From Devosia sp. (GTDB lineage: Bacteria > Pseudomonadota > Alphaproteobacteria > Rhizobiales > Devosiaceae): a stretch of DNA of 64,000 nucleotides. Under the pieces are notes generated by a model, which saw nothing but the letters and a program-made list of their open reading frames with translations, was not told where the DNA came from and did not search any database. The stretch's first letter is position 1; every line of letters starts with the position of its first letter. A program made the translations under genes and the position numbers. Location of the stretch: positions 62,001 through 126,000 of the forward strand of contig NZ_JAGIAW010000004.1 of NCBI RefSeq assembly GCF_017744655.1. The letters run 5' to 3'. Below are positions 21,273 through 30,013 of the stretch, piece by piece.

Positions 21273-21611
21273 ATGACCTATGTTTTGCGCGCTGCGGATC
21301 GGCCGGCGTCGCCCAGCCGTACCATTCGTTTTGAAGGCGGCAGCTACGGTACGCCGATTTCGTTTTTCTCGGTCGACAATGAGCCAGGGCAGGGGCCGGC
21401 TCTGCATGTCCATCCTTATCCCGAGACCTGGATCGTCAAGCGCGGCAAGGCGCTGGTCGTGGCCGGGGAGGAGACATTTGAGCTGACGGCCGGTGACATC
21501 GCCATCGCGCCAGCCAATGTGCCGCACAAGTTCACCAATATGGGGCCCGATCGACTGGAAATCGTCTGCATTCACGCCGCGGGCGAGATGGTGCAGGAGA
21601 ATCTGGAATGA
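21273..21611 (+). CDS. Cupin-domain protein
   Basis: A 112-residue single-domain cupin. The first cupin motif is visible as ALHVHPYPETWIVKRGK and the second as PANVPHKFTNMG, which together supply His and Glu ligands for a metal. It could be an enzyme or a small sensor; the sequence does not tell which. Its stop overlaps the start of the following hydrolase gene (ATGA), so the two are translated together. Confidence 0.85.
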   Translation: MTYVLRAADRPASPSRTIRFEGGSYGTPISFFSVDNEPGQGPALHVHPYPETWIVKRGKALVVAGEETFELTAGDIAIAPANVPHKFTNMGPDRLEIVCIHAAGEMVQENLE

Positions 21612-22504
21612 GATTGGTCATGTTGAAGCGGGTGATAGCGGGCCTGGTTCTGGCTGCTGCCCTCGTTGTGGCTATCCCTAGCTTTGCCCAAGGAGATGTG
21701 TTGATGAGCGTGCCGAGCAAGTCAGACCGTGTTTCGGTCAATGGGGTCGAGATCTATTACGAAATTCACGGCGAAGGGTCGCCGCTGGTCATGCTGCATG
21801 GTGGCGTCAATCCAGCGGACTTTTTCGGTGCGCCGCTTGCCGCCATGGCTGAAGATCATCAGGTCATCGCCATCCACATGCGTGGGCATGGGTTCAGTTC
21901 CGACGCGGCAACGCCCTGGACCACCGAGCAGATGGCCGACGATGTCGACGCGGTTCTTGACGCGCTGGGGTTTGAGAAGGTCGACGTCATGGGGTGGTCG
22001 CTGGGTGGCGGCGTGGCGCTGCAAACGGCGCTCCGCCATCCGAAGCGGGTCCGAAAGCTGATCGTGATCGGTATGAACGTCAAAAGCAGCGGAAATTATC
22101 CAGAGGTGCTGACGGCATTCAAGGAAATGCCGTCCATGGCCCCGGCGATTGGCGCGCAACTGGCGGAGTCTCCGCTCGCGGAGCTTTATCCCGATGCCGA
22201 TTGGGAAGCGATCATGCGCAAGACCGGGGAGATGAACCAGGGCGAATTTGACTGGAGTGCAGATGTCAAAAACATCAAGGCGCCGACCCTTCTGATCTTC
22301 GCCGATGCCGACATGATGTATCCCGAGCATATCGCCGAAATGTATCGCCTGTTCGGCGGCGGTACGCGGGATGCCCGCTACGATGGCGCCTTGCGCCCCA
22401 CCGTCAACCAGTTGGCCATCATTCCCGGAACCACACATTACGACATGGTTCAGAAGGGGCTAAAGCCGGTCACCGACTACGCCAAGGCGTTTTTGGCGCA
22501 GTAG
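21608..22504 (+). CDS. Exported alpha/beta hydrolase
   Basis: A 298-residue hydrolase of the alpha/beta fold. A signal peptide is visible (VIAGLVLAAALVVAIPSFAQ), so the enzyme is probably periplasmic. The oxyanion motif HGG is near residue 64, the nucleophile elbow is GWSLGGG near 137, the catalytic Asp is likely in FADADM and the His is in GTTHYDM near the end. The substrate is unknown. It is coupled to the cupin gene by a four-base overlap. Confidence 0.87.
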   Translation: MRLVMLKRVIAGLVLAAALVVAIPSFAQGDVLMSVPSKSDRVSVNGVEIYYEIHGEGSPLVMLHGGVNPADFFGAPLAAMAEDHQVIAIHMRGHGFSSDAATPWTTEQMADDVDAVLDALGFEKVDVMGWSLGGGVALQTALRHPKRVRKLIVIGMNVKSSGNYPEVLTAFKEMPSMAPAIGAQLAESPLAELYPDADWEAIMRKTGEMNQGEFDWSADVKNIKAPTLLIFADADMMYPEHIAEMYRLFGGGTRDARYDGALRPTVNQLAIIPGTTHYDMVQKGLKPVTDYAKAFLAQ

Positions 22505-22506
22505 TA

Positions 22507-22532
22507 CTGCGCTCCACTAGCGGGGAGCGCAG
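22507..22532. terminator. Hairpin between convergent genes
   Basis: A 9-bp stem, CTGCGCTCC / GGAGCGCAG, with an 8-base loop lies directly after the hydrolase stop and before the end of the convergent dehydrogenase. There is no U-run on either strand, so it would be only a weak intrinsic terminator, or an RNA-end stabiliser. Confidence 0.4.
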
Positions 22533-22540
22533 GGCCGGTA

Positions 22541-23470
22541 TCAGACCACCGCCGAGATCAGCGGTTCGCCGGCAAAATGGCGTTCGAGATTGGCCACCAG
22601 CAAGGCGCCCATGGCGTCACGGGTCTGGTTGGTCGCGCTGCCCTGGTGGGGAGAGAGGACGACATTGTCGAGGCCGAGCAAGGCCTCGGGGACCTGCGGT
22701 TCTTTCTCGAACACGTCCAATGCTGCGCCGCCGAGGCCGCCATTCTGCAGGAGGTCGACCATGGCAGGCTCGTCGATCAGTGTGCCGCGGGCGACGTTGA
22801 CCAGCATGCCCTTGGGGCCGAGGGCTTCGAGAACCTTTCTAGAGACGATGCCCTCAGTTCCCTTGCCGCCCGGGGCGATGATGACGAGCCAATCGCTGTC
22901 GCGGGCCATGTCTTCTAGATTGTTGTAGTAGACATAAGGCACGGAGGGCTGCTGGTGGCGGCCGTAATAGACGACGCGCATCTTCATGGCCTGAGCGCGG
23001 GTGGCGATTTCCTTGCCGATGCGGCCGAGGCCGAGAATGCCGACGGTCTTGCCGGTCAGTTCGGAAAAAAGACCAAAGCTGTTGCCCGGCCACTTGCCCT
23101 GGCGCACGAACTGGTCGCCCTGCGGAATGCGGCGAGCGAGGGAAATCATCAGGCCGATGGTGATTTCGGCGACGGCATCATTGAGCACGTCGGGCGTATT
23201 GGTGACGCGGATGTTTCGCGTCTTGGCGGTGGCGGTATCGATATTGTCGTAGCCGACGCCAAAGCTGGCGATGATTTCGAGATTGGGCAGCTTTTCCATC
23301 AGCGGTTTTTGCACGCCCGAGCCGGCATGGGCTCGGATGCGAGCGCCATTTTCGGCGAGCCAGCCATCCTTGTCGGCAATCTCATGCAGCTTGTGGACGG
23401 TGTAGCGCTCGGCCAGGGCCTTTTCGCAGGAGGCTAGCAGGGGCCCGGTCTGCAGAATCTCGATGGTCAT
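22541..23470 (-). CDS. D-2-hydroxyacid dehydrogenase (glyoxylate/hydroxypyruvate reductase type)
   Basis: NAD(P)-dependent reductase, 309 residues. The Rossmann motif is GLGRIGKEIA near residue 148. The catalytic Arg is in VNVARGTLID, the Glu in DVFEKEP and the His in LSPHQGSA, the usual triad. After the second beta strand comes YYGRHQQ; an arginine there favours NADPH, as in hydroxypyruvate/glyoxylate reductases. The gene stands alone, and the substrate assignment is by family only. Confidence 0.88.
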   Translation of the reverse strand: MTIEILQTGPLLASCEKALAERYTVHKLHEIADKDGWLAENGARIRAHAGSGVQKPLMEKLPNLEIIASFGVGYDNIDTATAKTRNIRVTNTPDVLNDAVAEITIGLMISLARRIPQGDQFVRQGKWPGNSFGLFSELTGKTVGILGLGRIGKEIATRAQAMKMRVVYYGRHQQPSVPYVYYNNLEDMARDSDWLVIIAPGGKGTEGIVSRKVLEALGPKGMLVNVARGTLIDEPAMVDLLQNGGLGGAALDVFEKEPQVPEALLGLDNVVLSPHQGSATNQTRDAMGALLVANLERHFAGEPLISAVV

Positions 23471-23696
23471 GGGAAGTTCCTCTCTTGGCCTGAGAGACTA
23501 ACGACTGAGGCCAAGGAGGCAAGGCGGGATGAGCACAAATCGTCCCGCGCGAATGAGAGCATTTTGTGCGGGCTTTGCGCAAGGCTGACCTGCACTAAAA
23601 AGCGGCAAGCGGCGGCTTTGATCGTCTGGACGGCAGCGGCCAATTGTGTAGCAATGGTTTGGCGATGGGAAAGCCGTATCAAACCTGCGAAGAGTA

Positions 23697-25118
23697 ATGG
23701 GCGAAAACACGCCGTTTGACGAAATGTACAATGCGGATGGATCTGTCCGCGAACCTTACCGCGCCCTCAGCGAATGGCTGGCGGAACAGCCCGAAAAGGG
23801 GCTGGCGCTGATGCAGGCCGACGCGGAGGCGATCTTCCGCAAGCTCGGCATCACCTTTGCCGTCTATGGTTCGGAAGAAGGCACCGAGAAGGTCATTCCC
23901 TTCGATGTCATTCCGCGCATCATTGCCGCCAATGAGTGGCGCAAGCTGTCGCGGGGGATCGAGCAGCGGGTCAAGGCGCTCAATGCCTTCCTCTATGACA
24001 TCTATCACCGTCAGGAGATTTTGAAGGCGGGGCGCATTCCGGAGAAGCTCATTCTCAACAATGCGGCCTTCTGTCCGCAGATGATGGGGCTGGAGCCGGC
24101 GCGGGGCGTCTATGCGCACATTATCGGCGTCGATATCGTGCGGGTGGGGCCGGACGAATTCTATGTGCTGGAGGATAATCTCCGCACGCCGTCGGGCGTC
24201 TCCTATATGCTGGAAGACCGCGAGGCGATGATGATGCTGGCGCCGGACCTGTTCCAGCGCAGCAAGGTCGCGCCGGTGGAAACCTATCCCGAAAACCTCA
24301 GGCGGACGCTCGAAAGCGTGGCGCCGGCGGGGGCTGGGCGCAATCCGGTCATCGCGGTGCTAACACCTGGAATCTATAACTCGGCATACTTTGAACACTC
24401 GTTCCTCGCCGACCAGATGGGCGCGCAGCTTTGCGAGGGGCAGGACCTCTTCGTCGATGGCGGCAAGGTCTATATGCGGACGACGACGGGACCGGAGCGC
24501 GTCGATGTCATCTATCGCCGCATCGACGACGACTATCTTGATCCCCTGACCTTCAGGCCGGATTCCATGCTGGGCGTGCCTGGTATTTTCGATGCCTATC
24601 GGGCGGGAAATGTCACGCTGGTCAATGCGCCGGGAACCGGCATTGCCGACGACAAGGCCGTTTACACCTATGTACCTGAAATCATTGAATTCTATCTCGG
24701 CGAGAAGGCGCTGCTGAATAACGTGCCGACCTATAACTGTACTGACGTGGACCAGCGCGCTTGGGTGCTCGAAAACATTGCGGAGCTCGTGGTCAAGGAA
24801 GTCCATGGTTCGGGCGGCTATGGCATGATGGTCGGGCCGACCTCGACCAAGGCGCAGCACGAGGAATTCAGGAAGAAGATCATCGCGCGGCCGGATAATT
24901 ACATCGTGCAGCCGACGCTGTCGCTCTCGACCTGTCCCACGCATATCAACAACGATGTCGCGCCGCGGCACGTCGATTTGCGGCCCTATGTGCTGGTGGG
25001 CGATGAGGTGCGGATCACGCCCGGCGGGCTGACGCGCGTGGCGTTGAAGAAGGGATCTTTGGTGGTGAACTCGTCGCAGGGCGGCGGGACCAAGGATACC
25101 TGGGTGCTGGAAGACTAG
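23697..25118 (+). CDS. Circularly permuted ATP-grasp protein (COG2308)
   Basis: A 473-residue protein of the circularly permuted ATP-grasp type 2 family. Family features include the MGLEPARGVYAHIIGVD segment, YVLEDNLRTPSGVSYML and the C-terminal RITPGGLTRVA and SSQGGGTKDTWVL motifs. ATP-grasp enzymes join a carboxylate to an amine or thiol, and this family has been predicted to act as a peptide ligase, but its substrate is unknown. The start has no strong ribosome site. It is followed after 2 bases by the alpha-E gene and then by the transglutaminase, a very common trio. Confidence 0.9.
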   Translation: MGENTPFDEMYNADGSVREPYRALSEWLAEQPEKGLALMQADAEAIFRKLGITFAVYGSEEGTEKVIPFDVIPRIIAANEWRKLSRGIEQRVKALNAFLYDIYHRQEILKAGRIPEKLILNNAAFCPQMMGLEPARGVYAHIIGVDIVRVGPDEFYVLEDNLRTPSGVSYMLEDREAMMMLAPDLFQRSKVAPVETYPENLRRTLESVAPAGAGRNPVIAVLTPGIYNSAYFEHSFLADQMGAQLCEGQDLFVDGGKVYMRTTTGPERVDVIYRRIDDDYLDPLTFRPDSMLGVPGIFDAYRAGNVTLVNAPGTGIADDKAVYTYVPEIIEFYLGEKALLNNVPTYNCTDVDQRAWVLENIAELVVKEVHGSGGYGMMVGPTSTKAQHEEFRKKIIARPDNYIVQPTLSLSTCPTHINNDVAPRHVDLRPYVLVGDEVRITPGGLTRVALKKGSLVVNSSQGGGTKDTWVLED

Positions 25119-25120
25119 TC

Positions 25121-26071
25121 ATGAGAATGCTGGGACGTACCGCACAAAACCTTTTCTGGCTTTCACGCTATGTGGAGCGCGCCGAGAACATGGCGCGCCT
25201 GCTTGAGGTCGGCTACCGCATGTCGCTCACCAGCCGCCGAGAGGGCGGGGCGAGCGAGCATCTCGTTTCCATGCTGAAGGCAGCGGAAATGGATGAGGCT
25301 TTTGCCGAAAGGCACGAGGTCGCCGATGTCGACACCGTCGCCTATTTCATGATGTTCGATCCGACCAATCCCTCGTCGGTCTATTCGTGCCTCCAAGCCG
25401 CTCGCACCAATGCGCGTTCGGTCCGCACCGCGATCACCACGGATATGTGGGAGAGCATGAACGGGGCTTGGCTCGAATTCTCGCAGATCAAGCCGCGCGA
25501 TGTGCGCGGGGCGAAACTCCTGGGACTTTTGCAATGGGTGCGGCAGCGCAGCCATGAATTCCGCGGGGCGCTGCTTGGGACCATCTTGCGTGACGATGGC
25601 TTTGCTTTTCTTCAGGCGGGCAATTTCGTCGAGAGGGCCGACAATACGGCGCGCATTCTCGACATGAAATACTATGTGCTGCTGCCGCGTTCGAGCCTCG
25701 TTGGTGGCGAGATCGACATCCAGCAGTGGACGCTGATCCTGCGCGCGGCTTCGGCGCATCGGTCCTATGGTCACGTCTATCATGACCGCTACAAGGCCCA
25801 TAACATTGCCGACTTCCTGATCCTTCGGACGGAGATGCCGCGCTCGCTGGTCTATTGCGCGCACTTCGTGCGTGACAATCTCAACCTCCTCGCAAAACTC
25901 TATGGGCGGCGCGAGGCGTGTCATGACGCGATGGATGATCTGTTGAAGCTCGTCGAGGGCACGAACATGGACCAGATCTTTGCCCGAGGCCTCCACGACT
26001 TCCTCAATGACTTCATTGACGGCAATAACCGGGTGACCGACACCTTGTCGGCCAGCTACAATTTCTACTGA
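25121..26071 (+). CDS. Alpha-E domain protein (COG2307)
   Basis: A 316-residue all-helical protein of the alpha-E (formerly DUF403) family. It begins with MLGRTAQNLFWLSRYVERAENMAR, the family signature; QAGNFVERADNTARIL lies near the middle and the helical repeat continues to the C-terminus. Its biochemical role is unknown. It almost always accompanies the ATP-grasp protein encoded upstream and the transglutaminase encoded downstream, suggesting one complex or pathway. Confidence 0.92.
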   Translation: MRMLGRTAQNLFWLSRYVERAENMARLLEVGYRMSLTSRREGGASEHLVSMLKAAEMDEAFAERHEVADVDTVAYFMMFDPTNPSSVYSCLQAARTNARSVRTAITTDMWESMNGAWLEFSQIKPRDVRGAKLLGLLQWVRQRSHEFRGALLGTILRDDGFAFLQAGNFVERADNTARILDMKYYVLLPRSSLVGGEIDIQQWTLILRAASAHRSYGHVYHDRYKAHNIADFLILRTEMPRSLVYCAHFVRDNLNLLAKLYGRREACHDAMDDLLKLVEGTNMDQIFARGLHDFLNDFIDGNNRVTDTLSASYNFY

Positions 26072-26080
26072 GCCTTCTCC

Positions 26081-26884
26081 ATGCGCATTGCCATTGACCA
26101 TCGATTGAGCCTGACCCTGCCGGAAGGCACGGGCCAGGCCGTGTTCCACCTGCTGCTGACGCCGCCAAGCGGGCCGACGCAGACGGTCGAAAGCTGGAGT
26201 GTCGAGGGGCCGGGTATCGGCAATGCTGGGCGTTTCACCGACGGCTTTGGCAATGCGGCGCATCTGGTCAACCAGTTGCGGCCAGAGGGTGAAATCACCA
26301 TCCATGTGCGCGGCGAGGTGACGACGCGCGATACGCATGGCGTGTTGGGGCGACCGAGCGGCGAGCCGGTGCCGGCGCTCTATCGGCGGTTCACGGCTGC
26401 GGCCAAAGCGCCGGAGGCGCTTTATGAGCCATTCCGCCACAGCAAGGACAACCGACTGAGCATTTGCCACGCGCTGATGGCCCGGGTCGGTGAAGAGCTG
26501 GGCTTGCCCGAAGAGCCGAAAGTGCCGCGGCAGATGCAGGCGGATGGCGGGCAAACGCAGGTGCAAGACACCGGTGAAGCCAGCGAACAGCGGCCGGCGG
26601 CCGCCGACTATGCGCACCTCTTCATTGGCGCGGCGCGGGCGCTCGATATTCCGGCTCGCTATGTCGTCGGCTATCGAGTTGCCGATGGCGAAGATGGGCT
26701 GCACGCCTGGGCCGAGGCCTTTGACGAAGGCCTTGGCTGGGTAGGGTTTGATCCCCACGCGCAGATATGCCCGACCGATCGCTATGTGCGCCTCGCCATC
26801 GGGCTCGATGCGGAGACCGCCCCGACGCTGCGCACGGTGCCAGTGGCCGAAGTGGAGCAGGTGGCGAAGGTTTCGGCCGTCTAG
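26081..26884 (+). CDS. Transglutaminase-like protein, catalytic Cys apparently missing
   Basis: A 267-residue protein of the bacterial transglutaminase-like family that completes the ATP-grasp / alpha-E cluster. The N-terminal beta domain covers about 1-120, then the core with DYAHLFIGAARAL (about 168-180), IPARYVVGY, the catalytic His in LHAWAEAF and the Asp in GWVGFDPH. In relatives the segment before YAHL or FAHL reads Cys-x-Asp; here it reads Ala-Ala-Asp, so the nucleophile is absent. A variable, Gln- and Glu-rich insert (about 140-165) precedes it. Either the protein is a non-catalytic partner or the active residue has moved; a Cys lies further on, in QICPTD. Confidence 0.85.
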   Translation: MRIAIDHRLSLTLPEGTGQAVFHLLLTPPSGPTQTVESWSVEGPGIGNAGRFTDGFGNAAHLVNQLRPEGEITIHVRGEVTTRDTHGVLGRPSGEPVPALYRRFTAAAKAPEALYEPFRHSKDNRLSICHALMARVGEELGLPEEPKVPRQMQADGGQTQVQDTGEASEQRPAAADYAHLFIGAARALDIPARYVVGYRVADGEDGLHAWAEAFDEGLGWVGFDPHAQICPTDRYVRLAIGLDAETAPTLRTVPVAEVEQVAKVSAV

Positions 26885-26972
26885 TCGACTGGTATCGCGA
26901 ATTAAGATGCGCACGGGCTTGCGCTGAGCTATGGCGAAGCATGGGCCGGTCATCGGCGCGTCGAAGTTCACC

Positions 26973-27866
26973 ATGGCCAAATTGCAGAAATTGCCGCCGC
27001 TCAATGCGCTTGTCGTTTTCGAGGCGGCTTCGCGCCTTGGCAGTTTTTCGCGGGCGGGCCTCGAACTTGGGCTGACGCAGAGCGCGGTCAGCCGGCAGAT
27101 CAGCAAGCTCGAGGCCTTTATCGGCTCAAAGCTCTTCACCCGCGCTGTGCACGGCGTGCACCTCACCCAGATTGGCGAGGCTTATGCCGCCGACATTTCG
27201 CGCGTGCTCGGAGAAGTGGCGGCGGTGACGGAGGGGGTGCGGAGCTGGGCCGGTCCGCGCCAGATCACCATTGCCTGCTCCCGCGGCATTGCCGACCAGT
27301 GGTTCATGCCGCGCCTCACGCGCATGCAACAGGAAATTCCTGGGCTCGAACTGCGACTCAAGGTGACCGATGACATCGTGCACCTGCGCCTCGACGAATT
27401 CGATCTGGCGGTGTTCTATCGCAGCGAACGGCCGGCCGGGGTCAACCTGATCGTGCTCGGGCGCGAAGAAATCGTGCCGGTCGCCGCGCCGGGCCTGCCT
27501 CCGCTATTGGATGTGCCCGATCCAGTCATCATCGGCATCGAGGATACGATGCGCGAATGGCAGGATTGGCCGCATTGGTGGCGCAGCGCCGGGTTGATGC
27601 CGCCAGAAGGGCAAAGGCGCTGGCTCTTGGGCGACTATGGGCTTTGCGTTGCTGCTGCGATGCAGGGCGGGGGCTATGTGCTCGGCTGGACCTGGCTGAT
27701 CCGCGAACAGTTGGATGCCGGCATTCTGGTGCCTGTGCACGAACATATGATGCAGTCGGAAGGGCGGTTCTATCTGATGCGTCCGGCGGACCGGCATCAG
27801 CGCAAGATTGTGCGCGAAGTCAGCGATTGGCTGATCGCGCACAATGTCAACATGACAGTTGATTAG
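26973..27866 (+). CDS. LysR-family regulator (GcvA-like)
   Basis: A transcription regulator of about 297 residues. The N-terminal winged helix shows LPPLNALVVFEAASRLGSFSRAG and the recognition helix TQSAVSRQISKLE. The effector domain follows. Overall it resembles the GcvA/AmpR subgroup. The frame is open to ATG 26931; ATG 26973 gives the typical N-terminus MAKLQKLPPLNAL and was chosen, but neither has a clear ribosome site. It may act on the peptide operon that begins 600 bases downstream, where a T-N11-A dyad is present. Confidence 0.88.
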   Translation: MAKLQKLPPLNALVVFEAASRLGSFSRAGLELGLTQSAVSRQISKLEAFIGSKLFTRAVHGVHLTQIGEAYAADISRVLGEVAAVTEGVRSWAGPRQITIACSRGIADQWFMPRLTRMQQEIPGLELRLKVTDDIVHLRLDEFDLAVFYRSERPAGVNLIVLGREEIVPVAAPGLPPLLDVPDPVIIGIEDTMREWQDWPHWWRSAGLMPPEGQRRWLLGDYGLCVAAAMQGGGYVLGWTWLIREQLDAGILVPVHEHMMQSEGRFYLMRPADRHQRKIVREVSDWLIAHNVNMTVD

Positions 27867-28174
27867 GCGGCCGCGGCCGGCGGTTCCGGATCGTTGGCGG
27901 CATCCTGAATGACAGCTGGTTTGGCGGCATTCTTGCGGCGCTGATGACGGCTATGGGCATAGCCGACGACGGTGAAAACCAGCCAGGCAGCCTGGGTCAG
28001 GAAAGACCCAAGGTTGAAATTCCACATCAGTGAGTATATCAGGGCCACGCCCCCGAGGACGTTGAGTGCTGCATAGCGGCCGTCATCGATTGTGAGCACG
28101 CGCATCTGAATCAAGGCATAGCCTGCCAGGTAGGCTACTGCGCCGATGAGACCTACGCCAGTCGCAAGCTCCAT
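27863..28174 (-). CDS. CBU_0592-like small membrane protein
   Basis: A 103-residue protein with three predicted membrane segments (about 5-22, 36-55 and 58-75) and a charged, Ala/Pro-rich cytosolic tail. The layout and the ALNVLGGVALIYSLMWNFNLGSF stretch match the CBU_0592 domain family of unknown function. An AGGAG site precedes ATG 28174. Its end overlaps the end of the convergent LysR gene by four bases. Confidence 0.7.
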   Translation of the reverse strand: MELATGVGLIGAVAYLAGYALIQMRVLTIDDGRYAALNVLGGVALIYSLMWNFNLGSFLTQAAWLVFTVVGYAHSRHQRRKNAAKPAVIQDAANDPEPPAAAA

Positions 28175-28328
28175 CTCAAAATGCTCCTAAACGCGCCAGG
28201 GGCGGCGCTGCATTACCTTTTATGAAACCGGGAAGTCGCGCTGATTTGCGTTGCGCTGTCCTCCCCAAACAGAACGCCATCTAGCCTCGATACCAATCAA
28301 ACCATGCACGCCGGATTCTGATAGGGGT

Positions 28329-28343
28329 ATGATTTTAAATCAT
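28329..28343. promoter_or_regulatory. T-N11-A dyad upstream of the peptide operon
   Basis: ATGATTTTAAATCAT is a perfect 7-base inverted repeat around a single T, 99 bases before the first gene of the peptide operon. It fits the T-N11-A layout of LysR-type binding sites, and a LysR gene ends 460 bases upstream. Direct evidence for that pairing is lacking. Confidence 0.45.
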
Positions 28344-28441
28344 GCCTGATGCCATCATTTGCCCACTAGTATTCCGGCCATGGGGACCGCCTCCGCTGCC
28401 CTTGCGGACGCGCGGTAAGCAAAAATAAGCAAGGTAGGAAT

Positions 28442-30013
28442 ATGTCGCAGAACAAGTCGTCATTCGACCTGAGCCGCCGCCAGTTCATCGCTGGTGCAGC
28501 AGGGCTCGGTCTCACAACTCTCGCCAGCGGCTTGATCGTGCCGTCCGCATTCGCGCAGGAAGCGACGCCCAAGCGCGGCGGCGTCTTGAAGCTTGGCATC
28601 GGCGGCGGTTCCACCACAGACAATTTCGACGTGCGCGTTCTCAACGACTGGGTGCCCGTCAACCAGGCCTACATGACCTTCAACGGTCTCGTCGAAATCG
28701 ACAAGGACAACATGGTCCAGCCCGAGCTGTTCGAAAGCTGGGAGCCGTCGGCCGATGCCAAGGAATGGACTTTCAAGATCCGTCAAGGCGTCACCTTCCA
28801 CAATGGCAAGGCGCTGACCGCCGAAGACATCCTCTATTCGCTGAACCTGCACCGCGGCGAGGCTTCGACCTCGGCAGCGCGCTCGACGGCCGGCCAGTTT
28901 ACCGACGTGGTCAAGGTTTCGGACACCGAGATCAAGATCGTGCTCGACAGCGGCAATGCCGATCTTCCCTACATTCTCTCCGACTATCACTTCCTCATCG
29001 TGCCCGAAGGCTTCGAAGACTGGACCAAGCCGATCGGCACCGGTCCCTTCGTGCTCGAAAGCTATGAGCCGGGCGTACGTGCGCGCTTCACCCGTAACGA
29101 AAGCTACTGGAAGCCCAATACCGCTTGGGTCGATGCGGTCGAAGTCATCGTCATCAACGACATTGCTGCCCGTACCAATGCGATGATGAGCGGCCAGGTG
29201 CACGCCATCAACCAGCTCGATTTCAAGACCGTCGATCTCCTCAAGCGCAATCCGAACCTTGAAGTGGTGCAGTCGGCCGGTGGCCAGCACTTCACTTTCC
29301 TGATGGATTGCACCCAGAGCGTCTATGCCGACAACAATGTCCGCATGGCCATCAAGTACGCGATCGATCGCGAGCAGTTGCTAACGACCGCTCTGCGCGG
29401 CTACGGCAAGCTCGGCAACGATCACCCGATCCCGGTGACCGACCCGTTCTATGCCGCCGACCTGCCGCAGCGCGCCTATGATCCGGAAAAGTCCAAGTTC
29501 TACCTCAAGGAAGCCGGTCTCGACGCGCTCAATATCGAGCTGTCGGCTTCGGACGCGGCCTTCTCGGGTGCTGTTGACGCTGCCGCTATCTTCCAGGGCA
29601 CGGCTGCGGCTTCCGGCATCACGCTTTCGATCAAGCGCGAACCGAGCGATGGCTACTGGTCGAACGTGTGGATGAAGGCGCCGTTCTCGATGGGCTATTG
29701 GGGCGGCCGTCCGACGGCTGACCAGATGCTTACCATTGCTTACTCCTCGACTTCGGCACAGAACGATACGCACTGGAAGAACGAGGCGTTCGACGCCAAG
29801 CTCATCGAAGCGCGTGCGCTGCTCGACAATGCCAAGCGCAAGGAAATCTACGCTGAACTCCAGCAGATGATTTCCGATGACGGTGGTGCAATGATCCCGA
29901 TGTTCGGCGACTATCTCGACGCCGTCTCGACAAAGCTTGGCGGCGTGACCACCCATCCGATGTTCAACTTCATGGGCGCGCGCCTCGCTGAAAAGGTCTG
30001 GCTCGAAGCATAA
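28442..30013 (+). CDS. Peptide ABC transporter, substrate-binding protein
   Basis: Periplasmic peptide-binding protein of the SBP_bac_5 family, 523 residues. The N-terminus has a Tat-type signal, SRRQFIAGAAGLGL, with cleavage near AFAQE. The family core shows VPVNQAYMTFNGLVE, TFHNGKALTAEDI and PIGTGPFVLESYEPG. It should capture di- or oligopeptides for the permeases that follow. A ribosome site (AGGA) lies close to ATG 28442. Its stop overlaps the next start as TAATG. Confidence 0.93.
   Translation: MSQNKSSFDLSRRQFIAGAAGLGLTTLASGLIVPSAFAQEATPKRGGVLKLGIGGGSTTDNFDVRVLNDWVPVNQAYMTFNGLVEIDKDNMVQPELFESWEPSADAKEWTFKIRQGVTFHNGKALTAEDILYSLNLHRGEASTSAARSTAGQFTDVVKVSDTEIKIVLDSGNADLPYILSDYHFLIVPEGFEDWTKPIGTGPFVLESYEPGVRARFTRNESYWKPNTAWVDAVEVIVINDIAARTNAMMSGQVHAINQLDFKTVDLLKRNPNLEVVQSAGGQHFTFLMDCTQSVYADNNVRMAIKYAIDREQLLTTALRGYGKLGNDHPIPVTDPFYAADLPQRAYDPEKSKFYLKEAGLDALNIELSASDAAFSGAVDAAAIFQGTAAASGITLSIKREPSDGYWSNVWMKAPFSMGYWGGRPTADQMLTIAYSSTSAQNDTHWKNEAFDAKLIEARALLDNAKRKEIYAELQQMISDDGGAMIPMFGDYLDAVSTKLGGVTTHPMFNFMGARLAEKVWLEA

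Noticed and set aside
25163..27166. 667-codon minus-strand open frame
   Set aside because: It runs opposite the alpha-E, transglutaminase and LysR genes and has no recognisable domain.
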